Both the position numbers and the translations under genes were made by a program. The notes under the pieces were generated by a model, which had not been told where the DNA came from, ran no database searches, and worked only from the letters and a program-made list of their open reading frames with translations. A stretch of 64,000 bases of DNA from positions 77,893 to 141,892 of the forward strand of contig WVZL01000032.1 in assembly GCA_011772495.1 (NCBI GenBank), read 5' to 3'. The DNA comes from Candidatus Aminicenantota bacterium (GTDB lineage: Bacteria; Acidobacteriota; Aminicenantia; Aminicenantales; Aminicenantaceae). This document shows, piece after piece, positions 8,806-16,858 of this stretch. Position 1 is the stretch's first letter. Every line of letters begins with the position of its first letter.

Positions 8806-9992
8806 TGAGTGCTTTTTGATTCCTTTCGTTCGATTCGCTTGACAGAAAAAGGGAGGGTGATCAAATAGAGAAAAAGCATGGTGATCTCAGAGTCGGCAAA
8901 ATTATACTCGAATAGACCGGCGCTGAATAGAGCGGCCACCGCTGCCAGCGAAGCCCCAGTAAGAAGGCGAAGGGAGGGGCTTTTGTTCCGGATCAGCTTG
9001 GTGAGGGAGATGAAGGTCCAGACCATGAAGGAAAGCCAAAGGAGAAGAGTCGGTATTCCTCTTTCGGCAGCAATCTGAATGAGATTATTATGAAGATGAA
9101 CGTTTCTTCTGGCCTCTGCCGAGAGTTCATATTTAGGATCCTGGAAGACCATATCCACCGTGTCGGGTCCAGTGCCCAAAAGAGGAAATTCTTGGATGAT
9201 ATTTAATCCTGCCTTGATGTACTGAACTCTCTGCTGGTTCGAATAGCTCTTCAGGCTGAAAATGCTGAGGGCTCTTTTCTTCATGTATTGGGGGCTCAAG
9301 AAGAAGAAGAGTCCCATCAGGACCGGGATGATGACTAGAGTCAGGGGCTTATAGAGAAACAGGATTATAGCGGCCGCCACCACCAGCCCCACCCAGGCAC
9401 TCCGAGTTAAAGTCAGACTCAGAGCGACCAGGGAAAGCAATAACGCCCCTGCCCAAAGCCATCTTGTTTTGTGGCGGGAGAAGACAATTTTGCTCAAGGC
9501 TAAACAGCTAAAGAGAAGCAATAGGCCGGCTTGGGTCATGTAGTGACCCATGAATCCTGAGGCTCTCTCTCCAGGAGCAGCGAGGAACATGAAGTCAAAG
9601 ATAGAATACAGGGAGCTCAGCGAAGCCGAGGCCAAAAGTGCATAATTGGCCAGGCTGAGGTCTTCTTTTCTGGAAAAGCCTGCGTACACTGCGGGAACAA
9701 TCAGAAAAAGCAGGAGTTCCCGGCTGTCAGCAAGACTTATTCCTGGGTTTACCGAAAAGAAAGAAGAAAGCAGGGAAAAGAAGGCATAGCCGATGATCAG
9801 CCAGAAGAAAGAGGGGAAGATGAATTTTTGTTTTTCCAGAATAAGAAGCGTCAGGAAAGAGATGATGGCCAGGAAGATAAACACCTGGCTGGCACTGATG
9901 GAGATCATCGAGAATAGGAGATAGAAGAATAGAAAGAGTGATACCAGGGAACTCCAGACGCTCCTTTCCTTTTCAAAAAAGATGAATTTCAT
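8802..9992 (-). CDS. waaL: O-antigen ligase / Wzy-like polymerase family membrane protein
   Basis: The 396-residue protein is almost entirely membrane segments (roughly ten to twelve), with one larger hydrophilic loop at residues about 235-310. That loop contains LLGTGPDTVD and HNNLIQIAAERG, the Wzy_C/WaaL periplasmic signature including the key His. Family members either ligate O-antigen to lipid A-core or polymerise O-units, and sequence alone does not separate the two. Position between heptosyltransferase and PHP genes in an LPS operon favours the ligase. It overlaps the PHP gene by 4 bp and sits 2 bp after the heptosyltransferase. Confidence 0.8.
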   Translation of the reverse strand: MKFIFFEKERSVWSSLVSLFLFFYLLFSMISISASQVFIFLAIISFLTLLILEKQKFIFPSFFWLIIGYAFFSLLSSFFSVNPGISLADSRELLLFLIVPAVYAGFSRKEDLSLANYALLASASLSSLYSIFDFMFLAAPGERASGFMGHYMTQAGLLLLFSCLALSKIVFSRHKTRWLWAGALLLSLVALSLTLTRSAWVGLVVAAAIILFLYKPLTLVIIPVLMGLFFFLSPQYMKKRALSIFSLKSYSNQQRVQYIKAGLNIIQEFPLLGTGPDTVDMVFQDPKYELSAEARRNVHLHNNLIQIAAERGIPTLLLWLSFMVWTFISLTKLIRNKSPSLRLLTGASLAAVAALFSAGLFEYNFADSEITMLFLYLITLPFSVKRIERKESKSTQ

Positions 9993-9994
9993 TT

Positions 9995-11041
9995 TTAAAG
10001 AAACCGAAGACAGGCCTTGTAAACTTCCTCGGGTTTAATGTTCCGGAGGCAGCGAAAATCTTTGTACAGGCAGCGCTTTTGTTTGCAGGGCCGGCAGTCA
10101 TAATCCTTTTCAATCAGATAAGCCTCGGCTTTCCAGGGGGAGAAATGAGCCGACAGAGTCGGTCCAAAATAAGCGACGATGGGAGTCGAAGTTGAGGCCG
10201 CGATATGCATCGGACCGCTGTCTGGACCGACAAAAAGCGCCGCCTGAGAGATGAATTCTCTTAATTCCCTCAAGTTGAGCTTCCCCACTAAGGAGAGGAG
10301 AGGCAGGTTTACTGTCTTCAAGACCTCTTCCTCTGCATCTTTATCCTCTTTTTCTCCTAACAAGACTATTGTTATCCCTTCCTGCTGGAAGAGAAGTTTT
10401 ATCAGCTGGGTCAGGTTTTCCGTGCCCCAGTCCCGATACTCGTTCCCGGCGCTGATATGGATGCCTATGATCTTGGACCCCTTGAGCTTGTTGTCTTGAA
10501 TAAAGGCGCTTATTTTTTTTTCTTCTTCTTTTCGAGCTTGAGGCAAGTCTAAAGGAGGGAGAGAATCAACTTTGACTCCCAGGGCCCTGACGAGGTTGAT
10601 ATGGTTCTCGACACTGTGGTAGTAGCCGCTTTCTTTGCTGCGAGGTATCGTAAGGTCGTAGATGAAACTCCGGTATTTTATCCTATAGCCTATTTTTAGT
10701 TTGGCTCTGGAGAAGAGAGTGACCAGAGATGCTCGGGGTCCACAATGGAAGTCTAGAATGAGATCATATTTATCTTTGCGGACGCCTTTAATGAAACCGA
10801 TAAATTTCCCGATTGTTTTTTCTCGGGGCAAGATAAGGATTTTATCCAGGTTTGGATTTCCTTCAACCAGCAGTCGGTAGGGTTTCTCCACCGCATAAGC
10901 AATATGTGCCTTGGGGAATTTTCTTCTTAGGACAGAAATTGCAGGCGTTGTCATGATGATATCGCCGATCCGTCTCAGCCTGATCAAAAGGATTTTTTCT
11001 ACTGAGGAAGACTCAATCTTTGGTAGCTCTTTCTGGCTCAA
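9995..11041 (-). CDS. waaF: Heptosyltransferase, glycosyltransferase family 9
   Basis: This GT9 enzyme transfers heptose from ADP-heptose to LPS inner core. The N-terminus has ILLIRLRRIGDIIMTTPAI, the lipid/acceptor-binding start typical of WaaF/WaaC, and the C-terminal half has FVGPDSGPMHIAA, the ADP-heptose site. Four Cys near the end (CRPCKQKRC...C) may bind a metal, as in some GT9 proteins. It starts with TTG at 11041 behind a GAGG site and overlaps the Trm112-like gene by 29 bp. No later start gives the complete N-terminus. Whether it adds heptose I or II is not resolvable. Confidence 0.85.
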   Translation of the reverse strand: MSQKELPKIESSSVEKILLIRLRRIGDIIMTTPAISVLRRKFPKAHIAYAVEKPYRLLVEGNPNLDKILILPREKTIGKFIGFIKGVRKDKYDLILDFHCGPRASLVTLFSRAKLKIGYRIKYRSFIYDLTIPRSKESGYYHSVENHINLVRALGVKVDSLPPLDLPQARKEEEKKISAFIQDNKLKGSKIIGIHISAGNEYRDWGTENLTQLIKLLFQQEGITIVLLGEKEDKDAEEEVLKTVNLPLLSLVGKLNLRELREFISQAALFVGPDSGPMHIAASTSTPIVAYFGPTLSAHFSPWKAEAYLIEKDYDCRPCKQKRCLYKDFRCLRNIKPEEVYKACLRFL

Positions 11042-11201
11042 TGGTTGCCTCTTCGATGAGCATTATCGGAATATCGTCTTTTATGGGGTAGACACGATGG
11101 CACTTGATGCACTTCAGGCCCTTTCCGTCAGCCGTTAGCTTCACGTCTTCCTTACATTTTGGGCAGGCTAAAATTTCAAGCAGTTGTGGATCTACAGCCA
11201 T
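11013..11201 (-). CDS. Trm112-family zinc-binding protein
   Basis: This 62-residue protein has two CxxC knuckles (CPKCKED and CIKCHRVYP) and the DIPIML ending typical of the Trm112/YcaR family, small activators of methyltransferases and glycosyl-modifying enzymes. It is first in the LPS operon (then heptosyltransferase, ligase, PHP, kinase), a frequent neighbourhood for YcaR next to lpxK/LPS genes. The partner enzyme is not evident. Confidence 0.85.
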   Translation of the reverse strand: MAVDPQLLEILACPKCKEDVKLTADGKGLKCIKCHRVYPIKDDIPIMLIEEATIEPERATKD

Positions 11202-11255
11202 TTTTTAACGCCTCCTGGGCTAACATCTTATACTATAAGTCTTTTTTAGGTCAAT

Positions 11256-11335
11256 GGGGTCAGGTCTTAACTTTCAACGTTTTGTTATCTAGATTATATA
11301 TTTTCCTGAAAATGTTGAATGGGAAAACCTGACCG
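11256..11335. repeat. Imperfect-palindrome hairpin repeat, copy 2
   Basis: The arms are GGGGTCAGGTCTTAACTTTC at the left and AAAATGTTGAATGGG plus AACCTGACC at the right. TTCAACGTTTT pairs with AAAATGTTGAA, and GGTCAGGT pairs approximately with ACCTGACC. Left arm, loop size and total length match copy 1 at 2884-2964. It lies between the divergent LPS operons. Shorter matches to the arm occur at 6651-6664 (AAGACCTGACCCC) and about 61544-61553 (GGGGTCAGA), possibly decayed copies. Confidence 0.6.
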
Positions 11336-11411
11336 CCCTCCTTTTTGGCTTGCCCAGCCAGTTTTTGCAGTTTGACAGAGCCCGACAAGGGGTGATATTT
11401 TTAAGCCAAAA

Positions 11412-12500
11412 ATGAGATTATGTTTTCTTGGCGCCTACGACCCCCTGTATCCACGTCATAATGTCATCAAAAGGGGCCTGGTCCTGAATAAGACAGAAGT
11501 CAACGAGTGCCGGCTTTCTCCGAAATACAAATTCTGGCTGAGGTATCCTCTCTTCCTGTTCCGTTATCCATGGTTGTGTAAAAAAAATGATTTCATTCTT
11601 GTTCCTGAATTCTGCCAGAAAGATGTGCCCCTAGCCAGATTCCTGTCCCTGTTTTCTTCGGCCAAGTTGGTCTTTGACCCCCTCGCCTCCCGATACGAAA
11701 CGAAGATAACGGACTGGAAAAGAAAACCAGAAGATTCCTGGCAGGCACGATGGAATTTCAAGATAGACCGATGGGCTTTTAAGCTGTCAGACCTGGTGCT
11801 GGCTGATACCCAGGCCCATAAAGAGTATTACTGTCGGACATATGGCCTTGCTGCTGACAAAGTGGCAGTTTTGCCGGTGGGGTTTGACGATTCTATTTTT
11901 GTGCCCCTCCAGGCCAAGAACAGGAAGAAGCACTTCACTGTCCTCTTTTATGGTTCTTTCCTCCCCCTCCATGGGGTAGAAGCCATGATTCAGGCAGCCA
12001 AGTCTGTATCTGCTCAGGAGCCATCCATCCAGTTCAAGTTTGTCGGTTCAGGACAGACTCTGCCTCGTGCCCAGGCCTTAGCCTCAGAGTTAGAGTGCGA
12101 CAACGTTCATTTTGAAGACTGGATGCCCCAGGAAAAGCTGCCAGAAAAGATTGCTTCTGCAGACCTGTGCTTGGGAATTTTCGGAAAGACTGAGAAATCC
12201 AAGCGAATAGTACCTCATAAGATATTCCAGGCCCTAGCCATGAAAGCTCCGGTCATCACGGCTCGGACTCCGGCTGTGGAAGAATTTTTTTCTCATCGGG
12301 AAAATATTTTTCTCTGCCAGGAGCCCTTTCCCGATTCCCTGACCAAGGCTATCCTGGAGCTCAAAGAAGACGAGGCCTTGAGGAAGAAGATCGCCGAAAA
12401 CGGCCATGATCGGGTGCAGAGGAAATTTGCTCCGGCCGCCCTCGGGCTTTCTCTGAAGAGAATCCTAGATCAATTCCTGTCTAAGGATTTAAGGAGCTAA
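11412..12500 (+). CDS. Group 1 (GT4-type) glycosyltransferase
   Basis: This 362-residue GT-B-fold protein has an N-terminal acceptor domain (residues 1-165) and a C-terminal sugar-nucleotide domain beginning near VLFYGSFLPLHGVE. A KFVGSG strand, EDWMPQEKLP and the late KIFQALAMKAPVITARTPAVEEF motif, with an E-type site, follow the GT4 pattern. It is first of four close plus-strand genes (kinase-like, glycosidase-like, methyltransferase) facing the LPS core operon, so it likely builds LPS or a related surface glycan. Donor and linkage are unknown. Confidence 0.8.
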   Translation: MRLCFLGAYDPLYPRHNVIKRGLVLNKTEVNECRLSPKYKFWLRYPLFLFRYPWLCKKNDFILVPEFCQKDVPLARFLSLFSSAKLVFDPLASRYETKITDWKRKPEDSWQARWNFKIDRWAFKLSDLVLADTQAHKEYYCRTYGLAADKVAVLPVGFDDSIFVPLQAKNRKKHFTVLFYGSFLPLHGVEAMIQAAKSVSAQEPSIQFKFVGSGQTLPRAQALASELECDNVHFEDWMPQEKLPEKIASADLCLGIFGKTEKSKRIVPHKIFQALAMKAPVITARTPAVEEFFSHRENIFLCQEPFPDSLTKAILELKEDEALRKKIAENGHDRVQRKFAPAALGLSLKRILDQFLSKDLRS

Positions 12501-12505
12501 TCCAG

Positions 12506-13321
12506 GTGGAAGAGAAGTCTGGTTTTCCTCTTTACTTTGGAACCTGCCAGGGGAGGATTCACTCTCAGTATCGAGATCCTTCGTTTATCGATGCTATCTC
12601 TGATTGCGGCCAGCTTCTTAACCAGCCCGAGTGCCAGATCCTGCTCGAGGGACGGAATCGCATAGGGGTTGTCAGGATCAAGCGCCAAGATGAGGAGGTT
12701 GAAGTTGTCCTGAAGGAATTCAAATCCCGGGGAGTCAACAAGCTGAAAAGCCTCTTTCTCCCTTCAAAAGCGCTCAGGGCCTGGAAGGGAGCAGTGAACC
12801 TGATCGAAAGGGGGATAGACACACCCTTTCCTATCGCGTTTCTGGAGAAGAGAAAAAGAGGTTTTTTAGAGCAGAGTTTTTACTTGGCCGAGAAAATCGA
12901 GGAAGCCGAGGAGATCCGCTCCTTGTTTTTAAAGTCCTCTCCAGAAAAACTGAAGCCGCTTCTAACGGGCCTGGCCGATCATTTGTCTGTCTATCATCAG
13001 AAAGGAGTGCTCCACCGCGATCTTTCTGACGGGAATATTCTGGTGAAGGAAGACGAGAAGGGGAAAACAAGGTTTTACTTTCTCGATACGAACCGGATCA
13101 GGTTTCCGAGAAAAATCAGTCTCTTGAAGAGAGTGAAGAATCTTATTCGCCTGGGAGTTCCCTTACCCTTTCAATCCTTTTTCTTAAAGCAATATTTGGG
13201 AGAAGATCGCCGCTGCCTATGGTTCTGGTACAGGGCAAACAAGGTGATTTATACTTGTTATGTGGCCTTCAAAAGAAAACTCAGGTTAAGGCAACTGGCT
13301 CAAAAACTGAAGATTCAATAG
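12506..13321 (+). CDS. Kdo/LPS kinase-like protein
   Basis: This is a protein-kinase-fold protein of 271 residues resembling WaaP/KdkA/InaA sugar kinases. Visible kinase elements are VVLKEF (catalytic Lys, residue about 74), HRDLSDGNILV (catalytic loop with Asp and Asn, about 170) and FLDTNRIRF in place of the DFG metal-binding segment. The start is GTG at 12506 behind AAGGAG, which overlaps the end of the preceding gene. Such enzymes phosphorylate Kdo or heptose in the LPS core, and the neighbouring LPS genes support that here. The acceptor is inferred. Confidence 0.78.
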   Translation: MEEKSGFPLYFGTCQGRIHSQYRDPSFIDAISDCGQLLNQPECQILLEGRNRIGVVRIKRQDEEVEVVLKEFKSRGVNKLKSLFLPSKALRAWKGAVNLIERGIDTPFPIAFLEKRKRGFLEQSFYLAEKIEEAEEIRSLFLKSSPEKLKPLLTGLADHLSVYHQKGVLHRDLSDGNILVKEDEKGKTRFYFLDTNRIRFPRKISLLKRVKNLIRLGVPLPFQSFFLKQYLGEDRRCLWFWYRANKVIYTCYVAFKRKLRLRQLAQKLKIQ

Positions 13322-13325
13322 GATC

Positions 13326-14594
13326 ATGGAAAAATTTCGCTGGAACGTTTATGCTGACCAGCCTCATAATATTGCCTCCAGGAAAGAACGCCTGAGGCAT
13401 CATTTCAAGTATGGAGCCAGCTACCTGAGTTTGATAGCTTCGAATTTGCGTTGGGCTCATCCGGTGTTAAGCCTTTACCGGAAATACAGGGATGGAATGT
13501 ATAAAGAGCCCTTCAGGATAGAAAGTCCTTTTGGCGTTTCTGTTTCTCCGGCCGGAGAAAAGAATGAGGACGTCATCGTAAACCTTAAGGAAATTGGAAT
13601 AAGCAAAACCTTGGTCAGGGTCCCTTCCTGGGAAAGGAAGAAGCTGGGGCTCTATGAGAAATTCATTGAATTCCTTATCCAGAACAAGTTCGAAGTGACC
13701 ATAGCCCTGCTCCAAAACAGGGAAGACGTGTTGAGCCCCATCCGCTGGCGGAGCTTCGTGAAGGATGTGTTTTCTCGGTTTGAGGGAAAGAGCTCTTTTT
13801 TCGAGATCGGACACGCCTGGAACCGGACAAAGTGGGGAGTCTGGGATTACAAAGAGTATCTCAAATTGGTGACCGCTGCCCTTTCCTTTGCCCAGGATCA
13901 TAATGTGAAATTGGTGGGACCGGCTGTGATTGATTTTGAGTTCCATCTCTATCCATCTTTGTTGAAGGCCGTTCCTTTCGACAAGGTAAGCTCCCTTTTG
14001 TATGTCGATAGACAGGGAGCCCCTGAGAACGCCCAGTTCGGCTGGACCACAGCCAAGAAAGTGGCCCTGTTAAAAGCCATCATCGACAGCTGCAGTCAAA
14101 AGGGGCGGGATTGTTGGATAACCGAGGTCAACTGGCCTTTGAAAGGAACCGGAAAATACTCGCCTGCCTCGGGCAAACCGAACGTGACGGAAGACCAGCA
14201 AGCTGATTACCTGGTCCGGTATTTTGTGATCTGTCTTTCCAGCGGGCTGGTAGAGAGAATCTACTGGTGGCAGCTGGTTGCCCCGGGCTATGGATTGATG
14301 GACAGCCGTCCCAAAGAATGGGGGCCCAGACCTAGCTTCAAGGCCTTAAAAACCTTGGTTGAATACCTGGAAGGGAGCACTTTTAAAGAAAAGATCGACG
14401 ATTCTGGCCTGGAAATATATCTTTTTTCCAGGGGAAAAGAGGATCTTGCCCTCTGCTGGACCAAAGGACTGCCCCGTGATTTTACGTTTTCACGGAACGT
14501 GAGCCGAGTTCTGGACCGCGAGGGAAAAGAAGTTCCTTTTATTTTTGATAGAGTCAAGATTACCGAAAGCCCGAAGTACGTGTTTTTCGAATGA
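13326..14594 (+). CDS. Glycosidase-like (clan A-type TIM barrel) protein
   Basis: The 422-residue protein has no signal peptide and reads as a (beta/alpha)8 barrel with two candidate catalytic acids: Glu in FFEIGHAWNRTKWG (about residue 160, general acid/base position) and Glu in CWITEVNWPLKG (about 268, nucleophile position). This is the spacing seen in GH5/GH39-like enzymes. A small beta domain closes the C-terminus. The lack of an export signal and its place between an LPS kinase and a methyltransferase suggest a cytoplasmic role in glycan assembly or recycling. I do not recognise the specific family. Confidence 0.6.
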   Translation: MEKFRWNVYADQPHNIASRKERLRHHFKYGASYLSLIASNLRWAHPVLSLYRKYRDGMYKEPFRIESPFGVSVSPAGEKNEDVIVNLKEIGISKTLVRVPSWERKKLGLYEKFIEFLIQNKFEVTIALLQNREDVLSPIRWRSFVKDVFSRFEGKSSFFEIGHAWNRTKWGVWDYKEYLKLVTAALSFAQDHNVKLVGPAVIDFEFHLYPSLLKAVPFDKVSSLLYVDRQGAPENAQFGWTTAKKVALLKAIIDSCSQKGRDCWITEVNWPLKGTGKYSPASGKPNVTEDQQADYLVRYFVICLSSGLVERIYWWQLVAPGYGLMDSRPKEWGPRPSFKALKTLVEYLEGSTFKEKIDDSGLEIYLFSRGKEDLALCWTKGLPRDFTFSRNVSRVLDREGKEVPFIFDRVKITESPKYVFFE

Positions 14595-14627
14595 AAGGCA
14601 CTAGGGAAACAGAAAAAGGATGAACCT

Positions 14628-15263
14628 TTGAGCAATCCCTTTAAAAAGCAGGAAGTTGAACAGTATGAACGGAAGAGATATCGGGGTTTAGACCAGAAAC
14701 TCGTCCATTCAAGAGAGGAGAAAATCCTCCGAAAAATTCTAGAGGAAATCAGGAAGGAAGACGCTCGCGTTTTGGATGTTCCCTGCGGTTATGGCCGCTT
14801 TTCTCCCTTATTATTGGAGCCAGGCGTGAGCTTGGTGAGCAGCGATTTGTCCTTTCACATGGTCAAAAGAGCTGTGGAGAGGAATGAAGAGTCAGCCCGA
14901 CTTTCTGGAGTCGTGGCTGATGGAATATCAGGACTTCCTTTTAAAGGGGAGGTTTTCGATCTCATCCTTTCCATGCGCTTTTTTCATCACCTTCATCAAG
15001 AAGAGGAGCGGAAGGCTGTCCTGGGAGAATTTTCCCGAGTCGCGAAAGGAGGGGTTATTCTCTCTTTTTACCAGCAAAATCCTCTTCATGTCCTCCAGAG
15101 GAAGCTGAGAAGAAGGATAAAGAAGAGTAAGACTAAGATTAAAATGCTATCTCGTGAGGAGTTTCAAAAAGAGGTGGAAGGAGAAGGTTTTAAAGTCGTT
15201 CGCGTTTATCCCCTTTTCAAGGGGATTCACTCCCAGCTTATAGCTCTGCTGCAGAAGGCCTAG
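14628..15263 (+). CDS. Class I SAM-dependent methyltransferase
   Basis: At 211 residues, motif I is VLDVPCGYGRFSPLL (residues about 45-60), followed by SSDLSFHMV (motif II acidic residue region), DLILSMRFFHHL (motif IV) and a C-terminal FKVVRVYP strand. It starts with TTG at 14628, because the nearby ATG at 14620 hits a stop after three codons. An AAAAAGGA site supports the TTG. It closes the glycan operon that starts at 11412, so a sugar or lipid methyl acceptor is inferred. Its TAG stop overlaps the TAG stop of the convergent gene through a shared CTAG. Confidence 0.75.
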   Translation: MSNPFKKQEVEQYERKRYRGLDQKLVHSREEKILRKILEEIRKEDARVLDVPCGYGRFSPLLLEPGVSLVSSDLSFHMVKRAVERNEESARLSGVVADGISGLPFKGEVFDLILSMRFFHHLHQEEERKAVLGEFSRVAKGGVILSFYQQNPLHVLQRKLRRRIKKSKTKIKMLSREEFQKEVEGEGFKVVRVYPLFKGIHSQLIALLQKA

Positions 15264-16492
15264 AATTTTATCCTGAATCCCAACCTCAAGGCTATCCCAG
15301 AGAAATCCACCTCAGCCTCTCGGGCATCAGAAACTCTCGCCTCAGCTGGTTTTCTATCCCGGATGAAGAGCTGAGGATAAACTTTTTGCGAGGTGCCGGT
15401 GACCTGGAATGAATAAAGCGTTCCGGCCTCGGTATAAATAAGCCCTTCAGTGTCGCGAGAGGTGTCATCTCCCTCAAACCCGTTGATCTTGGCGTAGCGG
15501 CCGGTTGCTTCGGCAAAGAAAGATATGCGAGATGCGAGATTCCACTCCATCCCCAGAGCTCCCATGATTCCTATACCTCGGGAGTCGGCGTTCCCTTCCC
15601 ACTCTTTCCAGTACTCCCCTTCCTGGAAACGATAATAGTAGGAGATTTTGGCGAAATAGTACTCTACTCCTCCTTTTAGAAAGAGGAAGGAAACAGGATA
15701 ATAAGAAAAGAAAGCTCTCAGCGGAAGGGCCTGGATTTCTGGGCGAGTCGTGAAGGAGTTCCCAGGTGTGATTTCCGATTGCTCGACGGAACTTTCTTTT
15801 CTTCCCCGAAAGTAGTCTGCTCCGATTCCGAGGAATATACGAGAAGTCAGAGGAAAACTCAGTTCTGCTCCGAAGATGTATGCCAGGTGGAGTGGCTTGG
15901 ATTCCCCTCCTTCGATCTGGAGTTCGTCCTGGTAGAATTCGCCGAAGCCCTCGGCCCCTTCATTCAAGTCTCCGCCAGATATGTAATTTCCTCCTCCAAG
16001 AATGCTGAGCATAAATCTTTTTTCTGAGGGCTCTAGTACCATCGGAGTCACAGTCGGAGGCGGAGCGATCTGGATTTTTTCTTTTTTGGGCTCTTCGCCT
16101 TTTTCTTCAGGTATTTTTTTCTCTGCTTCTGGCTTTTCTTCTTCCTCTAATTTTTCTTCTGCCACAATCTTCTCTTCTTCTATGAGTTCTGGTTCCTCTG
16201 CTTCTGATTCGATTCTCAATACCAGGCTTTCGTGCACATAGCCCAGGAGGAGTTGATCCTCTTCTGCCTTTAATCGCACCAAGTACCATTCTCCAATTTT
16301 TTTTGTTGATTCTAGGATTGTTCCCCTCGGGACCTGACGGATAATCACGCTGCCGATGTCAGGTTTTTCCCGGATGTTGGCCTGCTCAGTCGCCACCTCA
16401 AGCCTAAAAGGGAATTTTGGAGCGTCAAGCGGCAATAAAAGAGAGGAGGAGAGCGCGAGCCACAGAGCGAAGATGAAGATTTTCCTCTTCAT
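15260..16492 (-). CDS. SH3-domain outer-membrane beta-barrel protein with acidic linker
   Basis: The protein is built of a signal peptide (residues 1-24), a bacterial SH3-like domain (about 30-95, with ATEQANIREKPDIGS and GYVHESLVLR), a Glu/Lys/Pro-rich linker (about 96-145) and a C-terminal beta-barrel of eight to ten strands ending in LGFRIKF, an outer-membrane-type terminus. The SH3 domain probably binds peptidoglycan in the periplasm while the barrel anchors it in the outer membrane, giving an OmpA-like tether by a different binding domain. Its own consensus promoter lies upstream. The domain order is inferred from sequence only. Confidence 0.72.
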   Translation of the reverse strand: MKRKIFIFALWLALSSSLLLPLDAPKFPFRLEVATEQANIREKPDIGSVIIRQVPRGTILESTKKIGEWYLVRLKAEEDQLLLGYVHESLVLRIESEAEEPELIEEEKIVAEEKLEEEEKPEAEKKIPEEKGEEPKKEKIQIAPPPTVTPMVLEPSEKRFMLSILGGGNYISGGDLNEGAEGFGEFYQDELQIEGGESKPLHLAYIFGAELSFPLTSRIFLGIGADYFRGRKESSVEQSEITPGNSFTTRPEIQALPLRAFFSYYPVSFLFLKGGVEYYFAKISYYYRFQEGEYWKEWEGNADSRGIGIMGALGMEWNLASRISFFAEATGRYAKINGFEGDDTSRDTEGLIYTEAGTLYSFQVTGTSQKVYPQLFIRDRKPAEARVSDAREAEVDFSGIALRLGFRIKF

Positions 16493-16517
16493 AATTTAGG
16501 CTCTAGATGTTTATTAA

Positions 16518-16547
16518 ATTATAAAAAAGCAGAGGCTTGATTGTCAA
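16518..16547 (-). promoter_or_regulatory. Consensus sigma-70 promoter for the SH3/barrel gene
   Basis: On the minus strand a perfect TTGACA and a perfect TATAAT are separated by 18 bp, with the -10 about 25 bp upstream of the start codon. This is the best sigma-70 match in the window and predicts strong constitutive expression of the envelope protein. Confidence 0.7.
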
Positions 16548-16557
16548 TAAAAGGCTC

Positions 16558-16702
16558 AGGCTAAGTGTTTCGAAAACACTCTGGCTTTCCCCAGCGAGGA
16601 AAGCCAGCTCGATTCATCCTTCACTCTTCTCTCCTTCGGAGAGAAACCATGCCCGCTCAATCTTCATACGGTTTTCTCATCACTTAGCCTTCGCCTGGCT
16701 AA
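16558..16702. other. Hairpin-rich structured spacer with alternative pairings
   Basis: Within 145 bp there are a 10-bp perfect hairpin (CTGGCTTTCC/GGAAAGCCAG, 16581-16607), an 8-bp perfect hairpin (TTCTCTCC/GGAGAGAA, 16627-16645), a 7-bp hairpin (AGTGTTT/AAACACT, 16564-16580) and a 6-bp hairpin (TTAGCC/GGCTAA, 16684-16702). A long-range 10-bp stem AGGCTAAGTG/CACTTAGCCT (16558-16567 with 16681-16690) would enclose them and excludes the first and last hairpins. This could be a structured RNA, a regulatory leader of the DUF1573 operon or a palindromic DNA element. The remainder of 16493-16858 shows nothing else beyond the minus promoter. Confidence 0.5.
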
Positions 16703-16858
16703 AAAAATTTGCTGGAGGAAGAGCTGTGTGTTTCTGGAGCGCCTGAATCAATCGATGATTATGTCTTCTTTACACAAGAAAAGACACCTAAGACGGATTA
16801 GGAAGAGTTGCCAATTCTTCAGAAAAAGTGTAAATATTTAGAAGAAGAGGAGAAAGTC

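Noticed and set aside
16002-16241. Plus-strand Ser-rich ORF
   Set aside because: It is a shadow of the Glu/Lys linker of the SH3/barrel protein on the opposite strand.
16600-16690. Group II intron domain V-like sequence on the minus strand
   Set aside because: AAACCGTATG...CATGGTTT looks vaguely similar to domain V, but the catalytic triad, bulge spacing and an intron ORF are missing.
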